This document shows, piece by piece, positions 35,031-44,640 of a stretch of DNA of 64,000 nucleotides. The stretch is from Siphonodentalium dalli (Eukaryota > Mollusca > Scaphopoda > Gadilida > Siphonodentaliidae): contig CP136065.1 of assembly GCA_032622095.1 (NCBI GenBank), forward strand, positions 240,849,530 through 240,913,529. Reading direction: 5' to 3'. How positions within the stretch are numbered: the stretch's first letter is position 1; each line of letters starts with the position of its first letter. Made by a program: the position numbers and the translations under genes. The notes below the pieces were generated by a model. It was not told where the DNA came from. It did not search any database and saw nothing but the letters and a program-made list of their open reading frames with translations.

Positions 35031-35667
35031 TTTCCCACATTATTTGCTGCTTGATAACATGACCCGTTCTGCATCACTGTCACGCAGCTACATCAATAAC
35101 GTTTAGATCAATTTTAAAACAATCTACGTGTCATAATATCGAACGGCATGTTTTATCTATACTCGATAAGCTATATCTGACACTGTTCAGTCTGCTTGTT
35201 CTACAGTTTTATACATAGCCGTGTCACGTGTGTAGCCATGCAGGAATTTATTGCGATGAGCTCGCTGTTATGGCGACATTTTGATTATCTGCCCGACGGC
35301 TAACACACCTGACTTCATCATCAAGAGCTATCGAGATCGATGGGTGGAAATAGTGCCAAGTTAGTCTAATCACTCCTATAAATTTCATCACTACCTACCG
35401 CGGATGCACGGAAACAAATCATGACAGCGAGCCTTCTTTTCACTGCGATGCAATGGTTCCTTCTTCGTGGTTAAAGGAATTTCAAACTCGTGGTGAAATT
35501 ACTTTGCATATTGAAACACGAGGTTATATACACAGCTATTGAAAGACAGAAACAACATTAATTGATAGGTTACTCCTCAGAGTGCAACAGTCGGGTGGCT
35601 GCTGCCAGTGGTAGCGCATCGCGGTGGAATCAAGCTCGTTAATAAACCAACATTACGCGCGGTCAGC
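35031..35667 (+). promoter_or_regulatory. Presumed 5' flank and 5' UTR of the PRKG1 beta-type transcript
   Basis: This stretch is free of recognisable repeats, unlike its surroundings. A TATA-like GGTTATATACAC lies at 35522-35533, about 140 bp before the start codon. An in-frame stop (TAG, 35566-35568) precedes the ATG with no intervening in-frame ATG. The transcription start cannot be fixed from sequence, and an upstream non-coding exon is possible. Confidence 0.35.
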
Positions 35668-35948
35668 ATGGGAACACTGCGCGATTTGCAACTCGCTTTG
35701 TGCGAAAACTTGCAACAACTTCGCCAAAGAGATCAGTTAATTGACGAGCTAGAGAGTGAACTGGACCAAAAGGACACAATCATTCAGAAACTGCAAGTTC
35801 AACTAGATAAATACCGATCGGTTTTAAAACCTGGGAGTAAGACTGTGCACCACGAACGGACGAAGAGGACTGCTATTTCCGGAGAATCAGTGAACGCTCG
35901 GGAGATCCAATCCCTGAACGTGTTCAAACGTGTGAATAAATCGCAATG
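35668..35948 (+). CDS. PRKG1: cGMP-dependent protein kinase type I, beta-type first coding exon
   Basis: The encoded kinase phosphorylates Ser/Thr residues in response to cGMP in the cytoplasm. This exon supplies the dimerisation and autoinhibitory N-terminus. It encodes 93 residues plus two bases of the next codon. It starts [11 protein letters not shown] and carries a heptad series L4, L11, L18, I25, L32, I39, L46. It then has [11 protein letters not shown] (26-36), [10 protein letters not shown] (46-55) and the pseudosubstrate-like KRTAISGE (66-73). Start, zipper spacing and the KR-x-AIS core match the beta isoform of vertebrate PRKG1 as I know it. The ATG at 35668 has A at -3 and G at +4, and an in-frame stop lies upstream at 35566. 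The cGMP-binding and kinase domains must lie on later exons outside the window. No alpha-type first exon was seen. Confidence 0.93.
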
Positions 35949-35954
35949 GTAAGT
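35947..35954 (+). other. Splice donor of the PRKG1 first exon
   Basis: TG|GTAAGT is a consensus donor beginning at 35949. It falls after the conserved '[14 protein letters not shown]' segment and leaves two bases of a codon, so the intron is phase 2. Continuing the frame past it soon meets a stop (TAA at 35950-35952). Confidence 0.85.
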
Positions 35955-36404
35955 CACTCATGTTTGAGTTCAAGTACTTTATCTGAATTAGCGTTAAAAC
36001 ACAGAAATAGATTTTTAGTAATGTTATTGTAATTTCACGTCATTTTGCCACTGTTGTTACAGTTGTTGTAGTTGTTGTTGCTGCTGCTGTTGTTAGTATT
36101 ATTATTAGTATTGCTATAAGACATCCTCGAAAAGTTTACTGATAGAACGTATTAGATAATATAAAAATGACGATAACGAGGACTGACGATGGATAACAGA
36201 GAGACTACCGCCATATCTATCTATCAATCTTCTTCTCCGTCTGCCCTCTTTTATGTATATGTTTATATATCACACTTAGCACTTTGTAAATATTGCACAT
36301 CTCACCAGTAATATGTGAACTCATGTCTTACGGACTAAATCCTAGCATATATAGCATAGCAAGAAACTTGGTTTTACTATATTTATACATTTCTACTTAA
36401 AGTG
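35955..36404 (+). other. Start of the PRKG1 intron, unassigned
   Basis: Contains a short GTT/GCT trinucleotide run (36060-36095) and otherwise nothing recognised. Confidence 0.4.
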
Positions 36405-36550
36405 GTATGAAACACTCCGGTAGGGTGATCAAATATAAATGGAGAATATTCTTGTTCAAAGTATAGTAATTTTTACAAATATTATATCCAAATTGACAAC
36501 ACACACCTTCATTATTGTATATTAATTAAATGCAGTGACTCGATGGCGAA
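36405..36550 (+). repeat. Dispersed repeat R6, copy 2
   Basis: Matches 16735-16870 in order and orientation through ACTCCGGTAGGGTGATCAA, CTTGTTCAAAGTA, CCAAATTGACAACACACA and TATATTAATTAAATG. Confidence 0.6.
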
Positions 36551-36615
36551 ATCTTTATCGTTAGTTTAACCGCGATAAAAATAGCAGACCAACTTGCATC
36601 CATACTCTATATATA

Positions 36616-37165
36616 TGGAACGCAACCAAATCAACATCCATTAATTATATCACCACTCAACCGAGTCAACTGGCAGATTAAAGGAGCATTAAGCGCCCAT
36701 TTCCAACGTGATTCGCGTGGCTCGATACAAGTTGCGTCTGCACAAAAATGGAAGCAAGTTGGTGTCTGCGCGCGACGTCATGTGTTTGATGTAATTTGGA
36801 CCAACCAATGTCCTCCATCCATGTTCCACAACGCGAAATCATATGTGAGTGTAACGCTCTGGAACCTGAATGGAGGACATTGTGGTTGGTTGAAATCACG
36901 TCATGTGGCGTAGCGCGCTGGCCCCAACTTGTTTTTATATATTGCATCTACGCAACTTGCAACGTGATATCAGATTATGGTTCTAAACAGACGCTAAATA
37001 CTCCAAGTTGAGTGTAAATATAAGAAATGGATGTTGATTTTGCTGCGTTCCATGGAGTTTGCATGGATGCAAATTGGGCTGACTTTTCGCTTTTGCGTCG
37101 CACACAAAATGTCTAGACTAACTTGATTTTACACTCCATGGAACGCAAGCAAATCAACATTCATT
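36616..37165. repeat. Long imperfect inverted repeat in the PRKG1 intron
   Basis: GGAACGCAACCAAATCAACATC at the left is complementary to GATGTTGATTTTGCTGCGTT at 37027-37048. A further forward copy, GGAACGCAAGCAAATCAACA, lies at 37140-37160. Inside, ACCAACCAATGTCCTCCATC pairs with GAATGGAGGACATTGTGGTT, and AACTTGC/GCAAGTT words pair around them. This is the structure of a fold-back element. No target duplication was recognised. Confidence 0.6.
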
Positions 37166-38355
37166 TCTTTTGTGAAACACCCCAGGTATCATCTGCAATT
37201 ATCGCGTGACATTGCAAGTCAGAGATCTTTAAATTGTTCCTCTTGCCCAATACATGCCATCGATGTCATTATCTCCGACATAGCTTAATGGCCTTGGGTT
37301 TTTTGAACAATTTCTAACATTTTGTGGGAAAATTCTTTCCGCTAATTGGTCATAATAACAACTTGCATGAAAGTATGACAGGGGTTTCATCCCTCATATT
37401 ACATTAAAACACTTGTAGATTTCATATACTTCAGCAGTTGGAAAATCGAGAAATGTCCAACCATATATTAGGGGTGTTAGTTTAAATTTTGCAACAGTCA
37501 AATGTTCCGATACTGGTTAGAAATTTCCACAGTTGATAATTTCGTGTGTCAGTGGGTAGGCGTAGTTCGAAATTCAGTTCGTAGTTCGCAGGCATTCCCA
37601 AATAAGATATTCTATCCACTTATCTGAAAACTTACCATATCAATATGCGAATGGCAATTGTCCTCTTCTCGCTAACATAGATGACGTCATAGATGCAAAG
37701 GCATATTGATGATTTATATGCTGGATTTTATTCTCATGACACATGATAGATGCGTGTTGAGATTAACATAACTTATATACAAAATTCGGTATCAAATATA
37801 CACCCGAACCATTCGAAAATGCGCGTACAAGAAATGTTTTAAATCGAAGAGAAAGTGGCGTTTATTCTGGTTTAAACAATATGTATTTCTTCCCAAAAAG
37901 ATATAATTATAAATATGACACATGTATATGAATAGAAGACTAGAAGGGAGGATATTCTAAATATTTTACTCCCATTTCTCTTTATGTGGAGCATCATCGA
38001 TAGGATTTCGCGCAAACTCCAGACAGAGTTATCTCCCATCGCTCCGCTGAGATACCACTGACATATAAGGACATTTGGTAAGGATTTCTGACATGATCTT
38101 AGTTCTTATGTTTTAGGATTAAAATTGTCTATGTCTGGATCAGTTCATATTCTTCTTATCAATACCGAAAGAATTACCATTATTGCAAACTTTTTGTGGT
38201 CAAAATAAGATAATAGGTGACTAAATATAGTTCCGACTATGTGTAAAAATAGATGTATCGGTGCGAAAAGTAACACCCTTGTGGCAGTGCTATATCGCAG
38301 TGTTAATGTAGAGGGCGCTGCATGGAATTTGGATAGGATCATTGTTGTAATGTAA
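37166..38355. other. Unassigned intronic sequence
   Basis: No repeat or exon recognised. Open frames are short and featureless. Confidence 0.35.
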
Positions 38356-38973
38356 TGGCTGCGGACACACGTACCACAGCAGCGGTGGCATAGTAGGTGT
38401 GACAATTTATTATCGTGGAGTTTGGTGACAATTGGTCGCCATAATTACAATGCAACAGGTAGTCACGTCACCCGCTGCATATTCGTACAATGAATCTACC
38501 AAGCTCTACCAGCGTCGCGGTCGATCAACCTGAATGTATTGTCGCTCTTTAATCAACACGCAAACGTCGCAAAATAAAACACGTTATTGGGGAACTGTCT
38601 TAATACGAATGAAATTAAATATAAGTAGATAAACATGCATTGAGATCATATCAATAAAACGTACTACGTGCATGATAATTGGGTGAATGAGGGATTGCCA
38701 CTGTTAAACACAATTCTGGATGATCGATCGTGCAGTTATATATATCGCAGAGAATACAATGTAGCAAAACGTAATGAGTAGAGATCAACCTTGGTGAAAC
38801 GCAATGTGTTAATTGGTCCAGTCGACTCATTGTGCGGAAACTTAGAGGGCAACATGGCTAGCTATGGCACAGAATTATGACGTCCAATTGTCACCAAACT
38901 CCACCATATAATAAATTGTCACACCTACTATGCCATCGCTACTGTGGAACGTGTGTTTCTGTGTCCGCAGCCA
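38356..38973. repeat. Element with about 85-95 bp terminal inverted repeats
   Basis: The left arm (38356-38440) has GGCTGCGGACACACG, GCATAGTAGGTGTGACAATT and TGGAGTTTGGTGACAATTGG. The right arm (38880-38973) carries the complements with small indels. The interior of about 440 bp is non-coding. The right arm's ATCGCTACTGTGGAACGTGT resembles the 94-bp satellite unit at 2985-3740. No target duplication was identified. Confidence 0.75.
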
Positions 38974-38989
38974 ATGCTAGCATTAATCG

Positions 38990-39170
38990 GCAGAAGATAT
39001 GATCCTTGTTGTACCAGAGCATTGTTAGCATTATTCGTCATATGATATGATGATTATTATACCAGTGCAATGTTAGCATTAATCATCAGAAGAGATGATC
39101 ATTATTGTACCAGTGCAACGTTAGCATTAATCATCAGAACTTCAACGTTGTTGTACCGTTCGCATTAAAC
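38990..39170. repeat. Tandem repeat of about 55 bp, three to four diverged copies
   Basis: Units contain TGTTAGCATTAATCATCAGA and GATCATTATTGTACCAGTGC. They begin near 38982, 39030, 39069 and 39118. The first word is also the right border of the inverted-repeat element at 38356-38973. Confidence 0.7.
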
Positions 39171-39721
39171 TTCATTGACAGAATTGTCGCTTAATCGTGT
39201 AAGAAAATTAATGGAAATGACTCTTGATTTTTGGATAAAGATGCAGTCATACCTGGATTTGTTAATAACAACCAGCGTTTGGTAAAACCACATTGGATAA
39301 TTCCTCATATCAGAATGGCGAAGCAACATTCAATTATCATCTATGGACGATATGACTTCCTTCGAAAAGGGGATTCGCTATTAATGATTTTTTTTTTTAA
39401 ATCTTCAGTCAGTGCATATTTCATGCAGATTTATCATAAAGTATACTGAGCTTCAACGATTTCGTCACAATGAAAGACCGATATACTTAGTCATACCCTT
39501 TGAATCATGAATACAAGACACACATTTTACAGTTGTAAGATAATCTTAGCACCCAATTTCAACAATAAGGTATATATGCATGAGACTAAAGTTGTCATTA
39601 TGTGAGAAATAATCAAAATTTGAACAATATTTTGTGATATACTGGGCAAGTTTTTAGTTGCTATTCGAGCAATTTATTTGTAAAAACTTGGTGAATTTTG
39701 AATACTTGTTAAATATGCATA
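39171..39721. other. Unassigned intronic sequence
   Basis: Nothing recognised. Confidence 0.3.
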
Positions 39722-40167
39722 ATTCGAATTAACGCTCCCAAATTACTATTGCTTTGGCTTCGGTGGTAAAACTTATTTGATTCGAGTCGAGGAACCCACT
39801 CATCAAAGCTCAGAGTGATCAGATATGGATTTCAAATTTTGTTTAATTCTCTAGATGTTTATTTATTTGTGGCTTGGTAAAAAGTCGTCAAACGACGGTC
39901 TCTGACCAAATTGCGGATGAAGATGGATAACTCTAAAAGCAAGTGGCTTTGAAATTTGAAAATTTGAAAATCCGACCATATTTCGTTGAACAAAATGTTG
40001 ATAGATAACACGTTTTGGGCAATTTTATACTTTAGTTGACTATGGTTAGCATTATTTTTGGGCAATTAATCGATTCTGATAACTGAAGCGGCACTTAAAA
40101 AAATATCATTGTTGTTGTTGGAATCTGATTATATGGGGACCATCGAATCGGATTGAGTACCTTTAAA
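39722..40167 (-). mobile_element. Dispersed element E2, minus-strand copy
   Basis: The right-hand end, read on the minus strand, begins TTTAAAGGTACTCAATCCGA and continues into one copy of the 49-bp core and then the E2 body. The left-hand end is TTCGAATTAACGCTCCCAAA. This copy gives the best view of the unexpanded element, about 445 bp with a terminal inverted repeat of the form GGTACTC-AT-CGA. Confidence 0.7.
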
Positions 40168-40201
40168 GGGTAATTTTTTGGATCTCAATTACATTTGTCA
40201 T

Positions 40202-40982
40202 TTAACCCATTCTTTACTAAATGGATTCTCCCGTCCGTTATGAAATTATACATATGACTGGTTTATTATTTATTTGGAGGGGTGTTGGAGATGAATCAGC
40301 AGACGACAATCAGAGAGAATTTATGATATATGTATATACAAGTATGTACTCTGAATATCAACATGATGAGCTGAATAAATTGAATTGAGTTGAATTGACG
40401 AAAAAAATAATACAAGTGCAGAAGAATTTATATTAATTTGTGCCAAGGGAAATATTCAGATAATTGGTTTCTTGAACTTATTATCTGAAGATTTCCTAAA
40501 AGGAAAAACACTTGAGGATTTAGTTAAGAAATTGTTATCAGAGTAGCACCATGCAAGCCTCTTAACCATTCCATGACTGCATGGAGCTTCCTGATTCTTT
40601 TGTGAAAACCCTGTGCCAATGCATTCTCTTATATATGCGAATCGCCCAAGGGAGCATTGGATATAAAAGAGTATACATTGGCCAAACAATATTTACCTTG
40701 ACCGCCACAAAATGACTTGCATATATAAGAGAATGCACTGGCCTAACAATATTTACCTTGACCTCCAAAACAGACTCGCATATATAAGAGAATGTACTGG
40801 CCTAACAATATTCACCTTGACCTCCCAATGGGAGACTCGCATATATAAGAGAATGCATTGGCCTAACAATATTTACCTTGACCTCCCTATCGGAGACTCG
40901 CATATACAACAGAATGCAGTGGGGCAGGATATTTAATGCTGCACCAGTGCAGCTCCCGTTATGAACCACATGAAAGGGTTAA
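40202..40982. mobile_element. Possible larger TTAA element carrying the same hairpin arms
   Basis: TTAA followed by CCC at 40202-40208 and GGG followed by TTAA at 40976-40982 bracket the hairpin-arm cluster at 40610-40925. Both ends also share CTCCCGT..GTTATGAA words nearby. Terminal similarity beyond CCC-TTC is weak, so the boundaries are uncertain. If real, it is a relative of the hairpin MITE about twice its length. No transposase frame is visible. Confidence 0.35.
40610..40925. repeat. Tandem hairpin-arm array, about 60-bp units
   Basis: After one degraded hairpin (40615-40682) there are four units of GGCCTAACAATATTTACCTT, GACCTCC and an arm of the form GACTCGCATATATAAGAGAA. They are marked by ACAATATT at 40686, 40746, 40805 and 40866. 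Only one arm orientation is repeated, so the units cannot fold internally as the MITE hairpins do. Confidence 0.8.
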
Positions 40983-41436
40983 AATCTCCCACATTCCAAA
41001 TTTCCCTTAAAAAGAAAGCTCTCCTCATTCGCATGTGCGTTTATGCTGTGCACCTAATAGCCCGTGCTTGCTCAAGAACATTACTCGCCATGGGGTGCTG
41101 ATAAGAGCTTCTTTACACGGACATCTTGGAAAGCTCATCGCGATAAAGACATGCTTCTGTCGTATCTAGAGATTAAACGCAAATGGTTTGTTTATTGTCG
41201 AACCGTGTGGTGCAAGGTGTGGGTTCTTCGTGCTATACACAGGTTGAATATTTCCGTAATCAATCGTCTATGTGGTAGCAAAATTGGTGATTCATGCAAT
41301 AAGGAAACGAGCTCTAGATAATTCAATGTGTTTCTAGATAAGCCTTATTCCTAAATTTAACTACCATGATACCATCACGTCGATAATAAATAGCATTGGG
41401 AAAGTAACCTCGCGTGTGTACACCTGTGTTTTCCAG
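40983..41436. other. Unassigned intronic sequence
   Basis: One short plus-strand open frame (41064-41321) without recognisable features. Confidence 0.3.
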
Positions 41437-41797
41437 TAAAGCTAGCCACACATGCTTGCGTATGCGTTAGCGAAAATAATCGGATCCGTTCGTCGGATCC
41501 GTTCGTCGTGCAGTTGTGGTCATGCGAACGTTGTCCGATGGTGATCGTTTCAGTCACTTCACCATGGATTTACATGCGAACGCAAACGGAGCGACGATTT
41601 CTATCGGATGGAAAATACGAGTATTTTCGGTCCGATAAAAATCGGAGGCATTCGGACCGTCAGAATAGTTTCGCATCGGAACCGCATGCATGTGTGGGTG
41701 CCCGTGCATTTATATTTGATTTTCCGCCCGACAATCGCATGCGATAAAAATAACGCAACGCACCATACGCATACGCAAGCATGTGTGACTAGCTTAA
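41437..41797. mobile_element. MITE with about 28-bp terminal inverted repeats and TAA flanks
   Basis: The left end AGCTAGCCACACATGCTTGC (continuing GTATGCGT) and the right end ACGCATACGCAAGCATGTGT followed by GACTAGCT are complementary. TAA lies outside each end (41437-41439, 41795-41797), as for PIF/Harbinger-type elements. The interior has further paired words such as CGGATCCGTTCGT (tandemly doubled) and TATCGGATGG. Different family from 7761-8134, same flank type. Confidence 0.7.
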
Positions 41798-42004
41798 GGA
41801 TTCAAGAAACGTTGCTCTGTCGACAATTTCACAATTGACACTCAAAGACACGTCTATTAATTTGTTCTCACTGTTTAGCTACCACTAAACCCACCTGGTT
41901 AAGTGGGGCGTCGGACAGATAGTTAAGTGGGACTTACTGTGTTGGCATTCTTCCCTACTGTTATCTGAACAATGAGGAGGCCGTGGTAGCGCCGAACTGC
42001 AATA

Positions 42005-42140
42005 AGCATATATTTCTTTATTGCCTCCTTCTGGGGAGAGTGAATGTCACACGCATGTGGTTGTACAAATTATACCAATACGTTATATCATTATATGAGA
42101 AAAATGGGGGGGGGGGAGAGAGAGAGAGAGAGAAAAATAA
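42005..42140 (-). repeat. Solo 3' tail related to LINE B, followed by G and GA runs
   Basis: Read on the minus strand, GGAGGCAATAAAGAAATATATG resembles the 3' terminus of LINE B at 43629-43650, including the polyadenylation-like AATAAA. The rest of LINE B is absent. A poly-G/(GA)n run follows at 42107-42135. Confidence 0.5.
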
Positions 42141-42309
42141 ATAATAATCTCCACCTGTCTGCACCTGTGGGAAAATATTTAATAAACGTCATTATTTACT
42201 GACACATATATTCATGAATGTCACAAGCATATGAAGGTGGACTGTACACCAAATACAACCATTTATGTGGCCATCTCCTATTAAACTCAACAGTATATAT
42301 GCAAGAGGC

Positions 42310-42530
42310 CCCCCCCCCTTTCGTACGCCGTATTCCATGTCCTGTTATGAGGTACGCCGTATTCCGGCCCCTCTGTTAGGAGGTATTCGGTATTCCAAAT
42401 ATACCGGTATTCGTACGCCGACCTTCCAAAAAATGAAGTTTTCATATATTTTTATGGCTGTTAACTGGTATTCCGTATTCCACCCTCTGTATTAAGTGGT
42501 ATTCCGTATTCCATGGGGGGGGGGTGGGGG
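42310..42530. repeat. Degenerate GTATTCC repeat
   Basis: Words of the form GGTATTCCGTATTCCA and GTACGCCGTATTCC recur about eight times in 200 bp. They end in a G-rich run (42515-42530). Confidence 0.65.
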
Positions 42531-42556
42531 CCTCATGCAACGCAGCAAATGAATGA

Positions 42557-42772
42557 ATGTGCATAAGTATAACAAAATATGATTCGTACTCCCCTTTCCG
42601 CATCGACGTGATAGATAGTGAAATGATGCAAAATCTTCTCGACCCATCAGTATGGCCGGCTAATATTTTAGTTAGACGATTTTTCGAGCCCAAACGTCAA
42701 TGGAGCCAATATGACTCGCGATTTATACCGCATAGCTGGGACGTTCCGAACACAAACACTCACAACGGATGA
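42557..42772 (+). pseudogene. LINE A ORF1, C-terminal fragment
   Basis: The frame contains YSPFRIDVIDSEMMQNLLDP followed by SVWPANILVRRFFEPKRQW. The pattern F-x-V/I...LL-x-P-x-x-WP-x-x-x-x-VR-x-F is typical of the end of ORF1 in several invertebrate LINEs. ORF2 (42768 onward) begins a few bases before this frame ends, as expected for overlapping LINE reading frames. The N-terminal part of ORF1 is not visible. Confidence 0.6.
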
Positions 42773-43628
42773 TTCAATCAGATTAGCATCTTATAACTGT
42801 AAAGCAGTTAACCCTTTACCCAACAGAAGGGTCCTGTGCCAATGCATTCTCTTATATATGCGAGTCGACCATAGGTCGCCTCGCATATATAAGAGAATGC
42901 ATTGGCTTAACACATTAAAAATTATAAAATTGTTAAAGAATGTAAGAAAAAATGGTAAAAAGTGTTAAAAAAAGATTTTTTTTAGGCCAATGCATTCTCT
43001 TATATATGCGAGGCGACCTATGATCGACTCGCATATATAAGAGAATGCATTGGCACAGGGCATAACTGTAACCATCACAATGTGGTCAATGAGCCTGTTC
43101 CAATTATATTCATATTTGTATGGTTCTATTGAGACAGACCGAATATATTTTAGGCTGTTGAAGCTTTATTTGGCCGGTTTTGTCCGGTTTGTTGGGTAAA
43201 GGGTTAAGTCATCGATTATAACCGTGAATGACATATGTAACAAACCTGACGTTGTGCTCCTACAGGAACACTGGTTGCTAAAACACGAACTCCATATCCT
43301 CCTTTCAATACATTTTGACTTCGAAGCAGAAGGTGTATCGGCTGTTCAGTGCGACGATGCAATTTTAATCGGACGTCCTTATGGTGGAACTGCGCTAATG
43401 TGGAGAAAGTCGTTATTTAATTTGACTGAATTTTTGACATACGGTGACCCTAGGATCATCGGACTGAAAATAACTGGTAGTAGTACTTCCCTCCTGATTC
43501 TCTGTGTATATTTGCCAGTGGACGAGTCTGGCAATTCCGAAGAATATAATCATTATCTTGGAATGATAGGGTCTATAATAGAGGATTCCGGAACACCTAA
43601 TGTTTTTGTGGTTGGTGACTTTAATGCA
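42768..43628 (+). pseudogene. LINE A ORF2, endonuclease domain, 5' part
   Basis: ORF2 starts with DDSIRLASYNCKAV and is interrupted by the MITE at 42808-43207. It resumes in the same frame and continues through DVVLLQEHWL, the catalytic-glutamate motif of the AP-endonuclease-like fold (43247-43276), and YGGTALMWRK. It ends at FVVGDFNA (43606-43628), the conserved G-D-x-N motif. LINE B is inserted directly after the last of these residues. The final S-D-H motif of the domain reappears on the far side, as DHFPLIVEF near 46580. Confidence 0.85.
42808..43207 (-). mobile_element. TTAA hairpin MITE, copy 6, inside LINE A ORF2
   Basis: Reverse orientation to copies 1-5. TTAA lies at 42808-42811 and 43204-43207. 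Removing the element and one TTAA joins ..CKAV to KSSIITV.. in frame, so the insertion was exact and later than the LINE. Both hairpins are complete, with one loop change (CTATGATCG). Confidence 0.9.
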
Positions 43629-44298
43629 TATATATTCTTTATTGCCTCCTCGTGGGAGAGAGTGTACACGTAGAGCATGACAGTGTGTTTGATATTTACA
43701 GGTGCAAATTATATACAATATAATAGGTACATATACAATTATGTGTATGGTCGTGCCGGCAATTCGGCAGAAATATTGTGCGTGGGATAAGCACATGCGT
43801 TTGGAGGGATTCATGATCTAGGTGAGGTATGGTCAGGAATAGTCCAACTTCGATAAAGGTTTTATGCCATGGGTTGAGATGAGATCCTGTATAATAGCGA
43901 CGTTAATTGTTAGATATGACATGCGGAAAATTACATATGTATAAGCTATACTACCCAGATCGATGACCAGAACTTGTTAATAATCGAGATTAAAGTGCGA
44001 CCTCACGTGCGTCACATAGTAATTTAGTATGCGTGGGATTTGTGTTGGGGATACCCAAAATAAGCTAGTTAAGCAATGAGCAATTTGACGAATTGATCTG
44101 ACTCTGAACGTTCACAATGGTGACATTTAAGAACATAACCATTATCTACATTATGTATTTCGGTGGTCACATAATTGCGAAATATTCATTTAGTTATCGA
44201 TTAACAGGTGTGGTGGTCTTAGTGTACGAATAGATCAATCTCATGACAGTGGCAGACATCTGATGTTAGTACATCGATACACATATTATATTAGTCAA

Positions 44299-44640
44299 TC
44301 AGGTGCTGTTCAATGTCTTCACGATTCTGCTAGAAAATAGCAAAAAATATGCTGTTTCAGTGACTACATTGTCAATTGCTGGTGCCAACTCCACTGAAAT
44401 ATGCACACAGGAGGCACCGAGGATAATCGCCACCAATTGTTGAAGCGACATGCTGTCCAGGAACATATACATTGGAATACCATAGTTGTCAATAATAAGG
44501 TTCCAATAATTATATCGCATCTGGATAATCGCATCCGAGCTACATGTCCAAATTACGTGCATCAATTCATTGCTGTATCTCGAACCACACTTAAGACACA
44601 GAACATTATTGTCATGTGTAGATTTATTGAGGAGTAAGGC
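44299..44640 (-). pseudogene. LINE B ORF2, zinc-finger tail
   Basis: Minus-strand frame with C-L-K-C (44597-44586) and a later H-V-I-W-T-C, the C-x2-C/H-x4-C tail of LINE polymerases. About 70 further residues follow (WNLIIDNYGIPMYMFLDSMS and onward). It starts exactly at the left copy of the 49-bp inverted duplication (44641). Confidence 0.65.

Noticed and set aside
35608-35667. N-terminal extension of the kinase from a GTG at 35608
   Set aside because: The conserved family start is the ATG at 35668 with good initiation context. The 20 upstream codons resemble no known kinase N-terminus and lie between an in-frame stop and the ATG.
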